Shown one piece after another: positions 1-8,139 of a stretch of 64,000 nucleotides of DNA. Each line of letters opens with the position of its first letter. Position 1 is the first letter of the stretch. The DNA is from JAEDHM01 sp964368645. Its GTDB lineage: Bacteria; Bacillota; Clostridia; Christensenellales; CAG-1252. Under the pieces are notes generated by a model. The model was not told the DNA's origin and ran no database searches. It was given only the letters and a program-made list of their open reading frames with translations. Location: assembly GCA_964368645.1 (NCBI GenBank), contig CAYJBY010000015.1, positions 1 to 64,000 on the forward strand, given 5' to 3'. The position numbers were made by a program, and so were the translations under genes.

Positions 1-120
1 AATCGCTTACTACGGCAAGCAGGCGGCAAGCCCTACGCGCCCACTATCAACACAGCCAACCTACGCAATTCCGCGTAACTTCTTTCCCAATACCGATTAA
101 TAACCGACGATTAATAACCG
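1..120. other. Window edge, no assignable gene
   Basis: Short open stretches run in from the left edge on the plus strand in two frames, ending at TAA about positions 76-78 and 98-100. Either could be the tail of a gene starting outside the window. Neither tail contains a motif I recognise, so no call is made. Confidence 0.3.
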
Positions 121-157
121 AAAAAAAGCCCGCTGACTTCTGTGAAGCAGTGGGCTG
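118..157 (-). terminator. Rho-independent terminator of proS
   Basis: An interrupted inverted repeat (127-140 against 144-156) forms a GC-rich stem with one bulge and a TGT loop. Read on the minus strand it is followed by seven T residues, and it lies just past the proS stop codon. A weaker T-run on the plus strand could also stop transcripts coming from the left edge. Confidence 0.85.
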
Positions 158-185
158 ATTTTTATTTAATGTTCCCGATTTCGGC

Positions 186-1640
186 TTAGTACGCCTTGGC
201 GAAATAGGTCACGAAGCCCGTGACTCTCTCGTCAAACGCTTTGCCACAGCACACGCAACGGGTGCCGACAGGGGTTTGGTCAAAGGGCATACAGCGAGAA
301 GTGGCAGAGGTAAGCTCCTTGATTTTCGCTTCGCAGGCAGGATCGCCGCACCACATAGCCTTAACGAAATTGCCGCCGCTTAATGCCTCGGAAAGCTCGT
401 CCATATCGGCGCAGGTCTTGATATGCGCGTCACGGAAGTTTTTAGCTTGATTATACATAGTTGTTTGAATATCCGCAAGCTCCACCGCCACGGTTTCCGC
501 CACGTTGTCCAGAGAAACCACCTTCTTCTCGAAGGTATCGCGGCGAACCAGTACACAGCTGTTGCTTTCTATATCGCGAGGTCCTAACTCGATACGGCAG
601 GGCACGCCCTTCATTTCCCACTCGTTGAACTTCCAACCCGGGCTCTGATCGCGGTCGTCAAGCTCTACTCTCAATCCGCTTGCTCTCAGCGTTGCGGCAA
701 GCTCCTCGCTCTTTTCGGTAACGCCGGGCTTAAACGCCGCCACGGGGATAATCACAACCTGATAAGGAGCGACCATAGGAGGAAGTTTCAAACCTCTCTC
801 ATCGCCGTGCGCCATAATAATTGCGCCGATTAATCGGGTGGAAACGCCCCAACTGCTTTGGTAAGGATATTTCAAGGTATTGTCCTTGTCCAGATACTGA
901 ATATCAAAAGCCTTGCCGAAGTTCTGTCCTAAATTGTGACTTGTACCCGACTGCAAGCTCTTGCCGTCCAGCATCATAGCTTCCATCGTATAGGTAGCCA
1001 CTGCGCCTGCAAACTTTTCCTTCTCGCTCTTTCTGCCGGTAAGGACGGGGATAGCCAGTACGTTCTTGGCAAACTCCTCGTAAACGCCCAGCATCTGCAT
1101 AGTTTCGGCTTGCGCCTCCTCATCGGTGCGGTGAGCGGTGTGCCCCTCCTGCCACAAAAACTCCGAAGTACGCAGGAAAGGTCTGGTAGCCTTTTCCCAA
1201 CGCACCACGTTAGCCCACTGATTGAGCTTCAAGGGCAGGTCGCGGTAGCTTTTTATCCACTTGGCGTACATATGTCCGATAATAGTCTCGCTGGTAGGAC
1301 GAACCACCAGTTTTTCGGGAAGCTCCTCGTTGCCGACGTGGGTAACAAGGGCGACTTCGGGGGCAAAACCTTCTACGTGTTCCGCTTCCTTAACGAGAAA
1401 GCTGTAAGGTATAAACATAGGGAAATAGGCGTTCTTGTGACCTGTAGCGGCGAAACGCTCGTTAAGCTCGCGCTGAATGTTTTCCCAAATCGCATAGGCG
1501 TAAGGACGGATAACCATAGTACCCTTGACAGGGCCGTAATCCACCAACTCGGTCTTGACCACCACGTCGGTGTACCATTGGGGGAAATCGGTTTTGATAT
1601 CGGCGATATCCTGCACAAACTGCTGATTATTTTTAGCCAT
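186..1640 (-). CDS. proS: Prolyl-tRNA synthetase, archaeal/eukaryotic type
   Basis: Charges tRNA-Pro with proline in the cytosol. The 484-residue product is a class II synthetase with a motif 2 region FRTSEFLWQEGHTAH, and it ends in the FAKAY-type C-terminus with a Cys-rich domain (CGDPAC, RCVCCGK) typical of the short archaeal-type ProRS (ProS type 3), not the long bacterial form with an editing insert. I chose the ATG at 1640 because AAGGAG lies 7 bases upstream and the predicted promoter (-10 at 1672-1677) would start transcription near 1665, downstream of an alternative ATG at 1670. It is monocistronic with its own terminator. Confidence 0.95.
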   Translation of the reverse strand: MAKNNQQFVQDIADIKTDFPQWYTDVVVKTELVDYGPVKGTMVIRPYAYAIWENIQRELNERFAATGHKNAYFPMFIPYSFLVKEAEHVEGFAPEVALVTHVGNEELPEKLVVRPTSETIIGHMYAKWIKSYRDLPLKLNQWANVVRWEKATRPFLRTSEFLWQEGHTAHRTDEEAQAETMQMLGVYEEFAKNVLAIPVLTGRKSEKEKFAGAVATYTMEAMMLDGKSLQSGTSHNLGQNFGKAFDIQYLDKDNTLKYPYQSSWGVSTRLIGAIIMAHGDERGLKLPPMVAPYQVVIIPVAAFKPGVTEKSEELAATLRASGLRVELDDRDQSPGWKFNEWEMKGVPCRIELGPRDIESNSCVLVRRDTFEKKVVSLDNVAETVAVELADIQTTMYNQAKNFRDAHIKTCADMDELSEALSGGNFVKAMWCGDPACEAKIKELTSATSRCMPFDQTPVGTRCVCCGKAFDERVTGFVTYFAKAY

Positions 1641-1671
1641 AAGAAGCTCCTTAAATATTGTAATCGGCATT

Positions 1672-1700
1672 ATTTTAACTCATTTTGCGCCAATAGTAAA
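1672..1700 (-). promoter_or_regulatory. proS promoter
   Basis: On the minus strand TTTACT (1695-1700) and TAAAAT (1672-1677) are separated by 17 bases, a good vegetative sigma-factor promoter. The expected start near 1665 leaves a leader of only about 25 bases, with no room for a T-box. Confidence 0.6.
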
Positions 1701-1784
1701 ACGATTTATCCTCAAAGACGGATAAATCGGGCGGCAAGTCGGTAAAGCGGCGCGAAAACCCTGCCGCAAGCACCCGAAACCGCG

Positions 1785-2062
1785 CTATCTTTGTTCCGTT
1801 GTCCGTTATAGTTCTCCGCGCAGCTTGTCAGCTCCGATTCTTAATAACTTATTCTTTCTTGTTTTCCGCGTTTCTCTGCCTATCGCTAACGCCACACCGC
1901 TATCCGTTCCGATTTTTAACTACCTTACGCTTACCGTTTTTCTCTCTTACTATATCCGCGCCTTTGTACTCTCCGCGCTTGCCTTTTTTCTTACTTTTTC
2001 TGCGCCCTCGTCCGTTTTTAATTTTTTCGCGCTCCTCGTTCTCTCCGCTAAGATTGCAGTTA
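1785..2062. repeat. Pyrimidine-rich low-complexity intergenic stretch
   Basis: The plus strand is almost continuous C/T with recurring TTTCTC, CGCGC and CTTAC-type words and no credible gene on either strand. Open frames here lack ribosome binding sites and give arginine- or leucine-biased nonsense. It lies between the divergent proS and dipeptidase genes and resembles the other gap-filling arrays of this window. Confidence 0.6.
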
Positions 2063-2069
2063 TCGGCGG

Positions 2070-2098
2070 TTGACTTGAGAGCCTAAAGCGCATATAAT
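2070..2098 (+). promoter_or_regulatory. Dipeptidase promoter giving a leaderless mRNA
   Basis: TTGACT (2070-2075) and a perfect TATAAT (2093-2098) are separated by 17 bases. Only six bases separate the -10 box from the ATG at 2105, so transcription should begin at or within a base or two of the start codon, and no Shine-Dalgarno sequence can exist. Confidence 0.8.
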
Positions 2099-2104
2099 AT
2101 CGGT

Positions 2105-3415
2105 ATGGAAAAATATGTAAACGAAATGTTGGAAAATCTTCTTTCTCTGCTGAAAATCGAAACCCTTCAAACCGAGCCTTCCGAGGGTGCGCCCTTCGGC
2201 GAGGGCAACCGCAAGGCTCTCGATTATCTTTTAAGCCTATGTCAATCCTACGGCTGGCGAACCTGCAACCTAGACGGCTATTGCGGTTGGGCTGAGGTCG
2301 GCGAGGGGGAGCTTTTCGGTATAACGGTGCATTTAGACGTAGTGCCCTACGGCGAGGGGTGGCTATACTCACCCTTGGGCGAGGTGACGGAGCAAAACGG
2401 CGAAAAGGTAATCTACGGTAGGGGAACCATTGACGACAAGGGACCTGCAATAGCTTCCGTATTTGCCTTGCGCTCGCTTTTGGAAAGCGGAGCCGTGCCG
2501 AAAAAGCGTATCCGCATCATTTTCTGTTGCAACGAGGAAAGCGGTTGGGAGTGCATAGAGTATTACAAGTGTCACGCCGAGATACCGTCTTTCTCCATAT
2601 CTCCCGACGCAGATTTTCCCGTTATCCGCAGTGAAAAGAGGGTAATTCGTGGGGATATAACCATAGCCAAGCCCGAAACGGTGGACTATATCCAAGCAGG
2701 CAGTTTCTTCGCCAACATAGTACCCAACCGTGCGGCGGCGCGGCTGAACACGATTTCCGACGTTACGGTAATGTACGCTCTTCACCACGGACTTAAGCTC
2801 AAAAAAGAGGAGGGCAAGTACCTTCTAACAGCCGAGGGCGTAGCGGCTCACGGCTCCACGCCGCAGTTAGGCGACAATGCGCTTTCAAAAATCCTCAACG
2901 GCATAATGACTCTTTCCCCTGAACTGACCGCCGCCGCGCTGACTTTGACCGATTACACGGGCAAGGGGTGCGGACTGGACGTTGCCGACAAGAGCGGAGC
3001 TTTGACTCTCAATCTCGGCGTTGCCAAGACCGAGGGCGACACCATTTCGTTCAGCCTTGATATCCGCTGTCCCGTAACCTATTCCGCCGATTTCGTTTCC
3101 GATAAGCTAAAAGCGGCTTTCCCCGATGCAAAGGTGGAGATTGCCGAATTCCACGGTCCCGTGTACTTTGAGGAAAGCGATCCCTTGGTTCAGACTCTAT
3201 TATCCGCCTACAACGACGTAACGGGCGAAAACGCAACGCCTGCGTTAATCGGCGGCGCGACTTTTGCTCGCGCGTTCCCAAATTCGGTGGCGTTCGGACC
3301 TGTTTTCCCCGATTCCGAGGGATTAGCGCACCAAGCCAACGAGAGAGTAACGCTAAAGGAATTTGTTAAAAGCGCGGAAATCTACAAGGAAGCAATCAAA
3401 CGGCTAGCATTCTAA
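2105..3415 (+). CDS. M20 family metallo-dipeptidase, PepV/Sapep-like
   Basis: Likely a cytosolic zinc dipeptidase cleaving dipeptides. The 436-residue protein has the M20 layout: metal ligand region VHLDVVPYGEGW near residue 80, the GRGTIDDKGP segment near 105, and CNEESGWE near 140, with a dimerisation lid domain between. PepV enzymes are about 460 residues, so it is near full length. The N-terminus (MEKYVNEMLENLLSLLKIET) matches the family start, supporting the ATG at 2105 although it has no ribosome binding site. It is a single gene followed by a strong terminator. Confidence 0.9.
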   Translation: MEKYVNEMLENLLSLLKIETLQTEPSEGAPFGEGNRKALDYLLSLCQSYGWRTCNLDGYCGWAEVGEGELFGITVHLDVVPYGEGWLYSPLGEVTEQNGEKVIYGRGTIDDKGPAIASVFALRSLLESGAVPKKRIRIIFCCNEESGWECIEYYKCHAEIPSFSISPDADFPVIRSEKRVIRGDITIAKPETVDYIQAGSFFANIVPNRAAARLNTISDVTVMYALHHGLKLKKEEGKYLLTAEGVAAHGSTPQLGDNALSKILNGIMTLSPELTAAALTLTDYTGKGCGLDVADKSGALTLNLGVAKTEGDTISFSLDIRCPVTYSADFVSDKLKAAFPDAKVEIAEFHGPVYFEESDPLVQTLLSAYNDVTGENATPALIGGATFARAFPNSVAFGPVFPDSEGLAHQANERVTLKEFVKSAEIYKEAIKRLAF

Positions 3416-3458
3416 GCGGTTTAATATCCGTTTTATTCCTCACTTCTTGCTGATTTAG

Positions 3459-3493
3459 AAAAACGGTTAAGGTAATGCGCCTTAACCGTTTTT
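3459..3493. terminator. Bidirectional terminator
   Basis: A perfect 14-base inverted repeat (3459-3472 and 3480-3493) with a 7-base loop begins with AAAAA and ends with TTTTT. It can therefore stop both the plus-strand dipeptidase transcript and the minus-strand PAP2 transcript. Confidence 0.93.
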
Positions 3494-3538
3494 GTATTTG
3501 TATTAAAGATATTCGTTTTGTATAACTTATGCGGTACC

Positions 3539-4819
3539 TTAATTATCAGTAGGTGCCGCGCTGTCCTCCGAAAGTGCCTTAGACTCGTCCGTATCGACTG
3601 CGATTTCATTCACCTCGTTTTTGCTGTCGGTAAGGGAATCGGTGTTTTCCTCGATAACTTCTGCATTGTTATCGGCAGGGGCGTTATCGTCGGAGCCGCT
3701 TTCCGCGGTCACTGCTTCAGCCTTCTTTTTGCCGAACAACGCCGCGATTTTTTTGTAACCGCCGCACAGAACCAGCCAACGCATAACGATTACACCCACG
3801 AAAGCGCAGGTGCCACCGAAAAGCACGTCGGACATATAATGTGCGCCCATAACGATACGGCTCACCGCCACCAATCCTGTGAAGAAAACGGGAAGAGCAT
3901 ACCAGAATATGCGCCAGCCCTTGGTCTTAAAGCGTTCCACCAAATCGGGCAGACAAATCAAGGTATAGGTCAAGCCTGCGGAGAAGGTGTGACCGCTGGG
4001 GAAAGACTTGCAAACGTCAGATGCAAGACCTGTCGCTTCCAACGCGGACTTGTAGCCCTCGTCAATGCCGATAGCCTCGAACTTGTCGGTTAAGGAGCCG
4101 TACTGCACCCACCAGTTGCGGAAGGAAAAAGTTTCCCCGTTGATAACCGAGGTCACGTCCTTGCCAAGCTCTGTGCTTAGAGCGTTATCGTAATAAGAGG
4201 GATCGTAGGCATAAGCCTGTATCGCGCGGAAACGCGCTCTGCCCTGAGGGGATTTCGTAAAATGAACGATAAGGTAAAAAGCCATCGTTCCCAGAATAAC
4301 CAGCACCCAAGGCACCAGTTTTTCGTTAGTTTCGGGCTTAATGCGCCCCCAAAGGAGCAAGCCGAAGATGGCGGTAGGCATAGACATAACGGCGGCGAGG
4401 GCGTAAACGTACATATTATTCAGCACGTTCAGCACGCCTGTTTCCTGCATAACGTAGTTGCCGATATAGGAGAACACGTCCTTAACGGTAAGGAAAACTC
4501 CTGCGAACGCGCCCACAGCGAAAACGATACAGCAAACGATTTTCAAGCCGTCCTTACTAATTCTGCGGTAGCCGTGCCAAAAGAGAACACAGCAAGCCAC
4601 GGAAGCCATAAGGTACATAGGACAGCTTCCCAACGCCTCGAAGAAAAGTCCGTAAGCGTTATTGGAGATATATCTGCCGCCCTCCAGACCGTCGCCCACG
4701 AGAATCTCGCTGATACGATAGTCGAAGAAACTGGCGATAACCACCAGTGCGCCGAAAATTACCAAGAAAATACCTATTGAAAGTAATTGTTTTTTGCGAT
4801 TTGCAATTTTATCCAACAT
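3539..4819 (-). CDS. PAP2-family membrane phosphatase
   Basis: Membrane phosphatase of the PAP2/haloperoxidase superfamily, possibly acting on undecaprenyl diphosphate or phosphatidate; the substrate is not readable from sequence. The 426-residue protein has several transmembrane helices and the signature motifs KSFPSGHTFSAG and SRIVMGAHYMSD; the first motif is only partly conserved (KSPQGRARF). The last 60-70 residues form an acidic, low-complexity, probably cytosolic tail (SGSDDNAPADNN...). The ATG at 4819 follows GGGAGG at a proper distance; an in-frame TTG one codon earlier is less likely. Confidence 0.85.
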   Translation of the reverse strand: MLDKIANRKKQLLSIGIFLVIFGALVVIASFFDYRISEILVGDGLEGGRYISNNAYGLFFEALGSCPMYLMASVACCVLFWHGYRRISKDGLKIVCCIVFAVGAFAGVFLTVKDVFSYIGNYVMQETGVLNVLNNMYVYALAAVMSMPTAIFGLLLWGRIKPETNEKLVPWVLVILGTMAFYLIVHFTKSPQGRARFRAIQAYAYDPSYYDNALSTELGKDVTSVINGETFSFRNWWVQYGSLTDKFEAIGIDEGYKSALEATGLASDVCKSFPSGHTFSAGLTYTLICLPDLVERFKTKGWRIFWYALPVFFTGLVAVSRIVMGAHYMSDVLFGGTCAFVGVIVMRWLVLCGGYKKIAALFGKKKAEAVTAESGSDDNAPADNNAEVIEENTDSLTDSKNEVNEIAVDTDESKALSEDSAAPTDN

Positions 4820-4852
4820 CAAAAAATCCCTCCCGAAAAAGCGGTTAATCTA

Positions 4853-4881
4853 ATTATAACCGTAAAGGCGGAAATTTACAA
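4853..4881 (-). promoter_or_regulatory. PAP2 gene promoter
   Basis: On the minus strand TTGTAA (4876-4881), 17 bases, then TATAAT (4853-4858), located about 35 bases upstream of the ATG. Confidence 0.65.
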
Positions 4882-4937
4882 GGTTTTGGAACAAAAAGGT
4901 TAAGACGGGAATATCACGCGCAAAGGCAAGCGGCGAT

Positions 4938-5159
4938 TTAACTGCGCCTAAAAATCAGATACGCTCCGCTGTACGCCAAGAACACGCCGTTGACGGCTAT
5001 GGCGGTAATGGACATCGGCGAAAGCACAGGCAGTACGAAAGCAGTGGCGTTGCCGAGCATCACAAGCTGACACAAGCCGAAAATAATATAGGCGAGGTCA
5101 TAGAGGGCGGCAACTGCCGCAAGCACGATTAAAACGATAAACAAGGGTTCTTTTTTCAT
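4938..5159 (-). CDS. Small two-helix membrane protein, last gene of helicase operon
   Basis: The 73-residue product has two hydrophobic spans (about residues 7-30 and 40-68) and a short charged C-terminus (FRRS). No family is recognised. Its ATG overlaps the stop of the beta-helix membrane protein gene by one base (TAATG), so the two are translationally coupled, which suggests a membrane partner for that protein. It is the most promoter-distal of four overlapping genes. Confidence 0.7.
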   Translation of the reverse strand: MKKEPLFIVLIVLAAVAALYDLAYIIFGLCQLVMLGNATAFVLPVLSPMSITAIAVNGVFLAYSGAYLIFRRS

Positions 5160-7429
5160 TATGCAGTCGCCCCCTTTGCCGCTTCAAAAGCGGCTGTAAC
5201 TTCTTCCGCGGACTGATAGCCCGAGGTTCCGCCGTCCATAGCCTCGCTGAAAGAGGTGCCGCCGAAAAGGTCGGAGGACAGCACGGAGCCTATGCCGAAA
5301 GCGGCGTTGGTTTGCTTTAGATAGCAGTTAGCAGAGGAGGAGGAACGTCCGTAAATCAACCAGCCGCATATACCTCCGATATAATAACCTGCTGAGTTAT
5401 CGGTGGCGTAACTGCAATACGATGCGGATTTTTGAACCGCGCCGTTGTTGTATCCCACCACACCGCCGATTAGGGCGGTGGCGTTTTCGGCGGCGGTGGC
5501 GGTAGCCTTAACCGCACCCTGCGCCGAGCTAAGCTCCACCGTTGCCAGCATATACTGCCAACCCACGGTTATATAGTAATTATACGCCGCCACGCCCCCT
5601 GCATAGGCAGTGTCGCCGGCAGTCGCCGTAACGCTCGCGTTGCTGACGCATTCTCCGACGTAATAGTAATTTACACCCGTAACACCGCCGCTTAAGCTCA
5701 CGCCGTTGCCTACGCTCGTTACCGCGCCCTTGTTTGCGGACTTGATAAGATTGCCGCCCATATCGGTTTCCGCGTCGTAGTGGTTGATTGCGGTCAAGCC
5801 GCCTGCGATAGACTCGATAGAACCGTCAGAGGCGATAGAGCCGTGATTTTCGCTATCGGTGATAAGTCCGTAGTTAAGCGTTGCCGCGCCTGCGGAATAG
5901 GCGAGTCTAAGACACTTGCCCTCTACGTTGCCGCGGTTTTCGCTATCGGTGATTTTGCCCTTGCTTGTAACGGTAAGTCCGCCTGCCAAGCATTGAAGAC
6001 CTGCTTTCTCGTCGGGGGTTTCCGACAAACTCGCTTGGTTGTCGCCTTTTATCGTTCCGTTATTGACGCAAGCGGTCATCGTTCCGTTATGGGTAGCGGT
6101 AATTCCCGCTACTATAACCGCCGCGCCGACAGAGGTTTCCAACCGATTAAGCGTTGCGGACAGCGCACCGTTATTAACGCAGTTGTTCAGGGTGCCGTTA
6201 TTGGTAAGCGCGATACCCGCCACGTTGGGATTCCACCCGATTTGAGTGGAAGTTTGAGTTATAGCCGCGCCGCTGACGCAACCGTCTATAACGCCTTTTT
6301 CTCCGTTTTCCTTAGCTATTCCGCTCACGTCAGCGCTGTCCGTTGTCAGCCGTGACGTATCGGTGATAACGCAGTTCTTGACCGTACCCGTGTTGATTCC
6401 CGTCAAGCCGCATAAAAACACGTCGCCCTTACCGTTGCCGCTCAAGGTGACGACAGCGTCAACCGTGCAATCGGTAATAGTGCCCTTATTCTCATAGACG
6501 AAGCAGGCAAAGCAGGTATCGCCCTCGCTCTTATCAGCTACCGCGGCGGAAAGGACAACCCCCACCGACGCCAGCTCGCCCTCGTTGACGGTAATCACCG
6601 CGCCGTAATTCTCGGAAAAGCCTATATCGCCGCCGAGCTTAAAGTTAATATCAAACAATTTTCCCGTAACCTTTTCCGCAAAAACGCCTTTCAGCGTAAC
6701 GGTTTTGCCGTTGCCGTCAAGGTTCCCTACGAAGCCGTCAAGTGGCTCGTCAAGAGTCAAATCCTTTTGCAAAAGATAATAACCCTCGTGAGAAGCGGCG
6801 TATTCAAGCTGTGCCGCCGTGGTTATAAGAAAAGGATTTTGCTCCGTACCGCCGCCGTAGCTTTGGGGGAGTATGGTCATCAGTAACACCGCCGCCACCA
6901 AAAGTAAGACGGAAAAAGCGCAGGAGATAGTCACAAAGGCGCGTTTCCCGACCGCGATTTTGCGGCGCGTCAGCTTGATACCCTTATCGGTAAAGGTAAG
7001 CTGTTGCCCCCACCGCATACGGTAAACCGCCGTCAGCCTTTCCTTAATCGCCTCGTCCTTATACAGGAGGTTATAACGGGAGCGAAGATACTCGTCCTCG
7101 CCCAGTACGGCAAGCATTTCAAGGGGAGTAATGGGGTTCCTGCCGAGAGCGTAGAACCTAAGCTCTCTGCCGCAACGCTTGCGGAAGTCGGAATACATAC
7201 GGTAATCCTCCTCCATCGCCACGTAATCGCTTACGGCGGCAAGCTCCCTTTCGTATGCCTTGACAATGTTTTTACTGCGGTAAAGATAGCAAAGGGAGAG
7301 CAAAGGGAAACGCCCGTAGCGCAAGGCACGGGTATTCGCGCTTTTTATATACCGTCCGAAGAGAACGGGATCGTCCGTGACTATGGCGCGGTAAACCGCC
7401 TCGTAGCCCTCTCTTTCCTTTTCGTCCAT
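5159..7429 (-). CDS. Membrane-anchored protein with exported GLUG-like beta-helix repeats
   Basis: The 756-residue protein has three parts. Residues 1-160 form a helical, charged, probably cytosolic domain with faint ankyrin-like phrases (YGRFPLLSLCYL, PLEMLAVLG). Residues 163-188 form one transmembrane helix. Residues 195-740 form an exported region of short repeats of the type GTVKNC, GTLNNCVNNG, GKITDSENRG, GLITDSENHGSI, resembling GLUG or right-handed beta-helix repeats of surface proteins. There is no signal peptide; the single helix would orient the N-terminus inside. Start and stop overlap its neighbours by one base each. Function unknown; the operon context links a surface repeat domain to an intracellular helicase. 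Confidence 0.75.
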   Translation of the reverse strand: MDEKEREGYEAVYRAIVTDDPVLFGRYIKSANTRALRYGRFPLLSLCYLYRSKNIVKAYERELAAVSDYVAMEEDYRMYSDFRKRCGRELRFYALGRNPITPLEMLAVLGEDEYLRSRYNLLYKDEAIKERLTAVYRMRWGQQLTFTDKGIKLTRRKIAVGKRAFVTISCAFSVLLLVAAVLLMTILPQSYGGGTEQNPFLITTAAQLEYAASHEGYYLLQKDLTLDEPLDGFVGNLDGNGKTVTLKGVFAEKVTGKLFDINFKLGGDIGFSENYGAVITVNEGELASVGVVLSAAVADKSEGDTCFACFVYENKGTITDCTVDAVVTLSGNGKGDVFLCGLTGINTGTVKNCVITDTSRLTTDSADVSGIAKENGEKGVIDGCVSGAAITQTSTQIGWNPNVAGIALTNNGTLNNCVNNGALSATLNRLETSVGAAVIVAGITATHNGTMTACVNNGTIKGDNQASLSETPDEKAGLQCLAGGLTVTSKGKITDSENRGNVEGKCLRLAYSAGAATLNYGLITDSENHGSIASDGSIESIAGGLTAINHYDAETDMGGNLIKSANKGAVTSVGNGVSLSGGVTGVNYYYVGECVSNASVTATAGDTAYAGGVAAYNYYITVGWQYMLATVELSSAQGAVKATATAAENATALIGGVVGYNNGAVQKSASYCSYATDNSAGYYIGGICGWLIYGRSSSSANCYLKQTNAAFGIGSVLSSDLFGGTSFSEAMDGGTSGYQSAEEVTAAFEAAKGATA

Positions 7430-8139
7430 TATTTTTTCACCTTGACCTTACGGCTTTCCGCCCACCTGTCCAACATCTCGAAAAGGTATATTTCGTTGAC
7501 GTCGTTCTGTTCCACCACCGACTTGATAAGACGGTTAGTGTCCTGATAGGTAACGACCAAGCGTTCCAAGGTGGAATTCTGATCGTTGAGTATTCTGACA
7601 AGCTCCTCGTTGCCTTTTTTGATTTCCGCTATTTCGCCGCCGTTGTCGGACAGAGCCTTGGCAACGTCCTGATTGATAAACTCCGCAACCTTCTGTACGT
7701 TGCCGTTATAGCTGTCAAGGGTGCGTTCCAGTTCCTTGAGGTTGTAGCCCTTTTTCTTCTCCTCGATAACGCCGTCCAGCTTGCCGATTTGCTCCTCGGC
7801 GCGTTTTTCCAGCTCGTCCACCGCCTTGATTTTGGCTTCCGTCTTCTCGAAAACCTCCAAAACGCCCTCCACGCCCTTAACGTAGCGTTCCGCGGAAACC
7901 GCGAACTTGTCTATACGCGAGGAAAGGTCGGTTGCCTTAGCCGATTGATTGGAAAGGGTATCGTAAATGCTTTGGAGCTTGCCCTGAACGTCACTGCCGA
8001 AAGCGGTGTTAAGGGCGGCGATATCCCCCTTGAGGGAGTCGTAGGTATCGGCAAAGCTATGCAGGTTAGCCTGCACGGGAGTAAGCAAATCCCTATACGC
8101 TCTAAACGCTTCTATCAGCTCCTTAATCTCGTTATCCAT
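7429..8139 (-). CDS. Coiled-coil protein of helicase operon
   Basis: The 236-residue product is almost entirely charged and helical with heptad character (for example the stretch around EKTEAKIKAVDELEKRAEEQIGKL) and no transmembrane segment or enzyme motif. It resembles structural or tethering coiled coils in general rather than any named family. It overlaps the helicase stop by 8 bases and the next gene by 1 base, and has AAAGGAG within the helicase 3' end. Co-translation suggests it bridges the helicase and the membrane protein; that is inference. Confidence 0.7.
   Translation of the reverse strand: MDNEIKELIEAFRAYRDLLTPVQANLHSFADTYDSLKGDIAALNTAFGSDVQGKLQSIYDTLSNQSAKATDLSSRIDKFAVSAERYVKGVEGVLEVFEKTEAKIKAVDELEKRAEEQIGKLDGVIEEKKKGYNLKELERTLDSYNGNVQKVAEFINQDVAKALSDNGGEIAEIKKGNEELVRILNDQNSTLERLVVTYQDTNRLIKSVVEQNDVNEIYLFEMLDRWAESRKVKVKK

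Noticed and set aside
936..1745. 269-codon plus-strand open frame opposite proS
   Set aside because: Fully antisense to a clear proS gene, with no motif or RBS; long antisense frames are common opposite biased-codon genes here.
1799..2086. Plus-strand open frames of 82-95 codons between proS and the dipeptidase
   Set aside because: Leu/Ser/Phe-rich products of a pyrimidine-rich low-complexity tract, no RBS, and they overlap the dipeptidase promoter.
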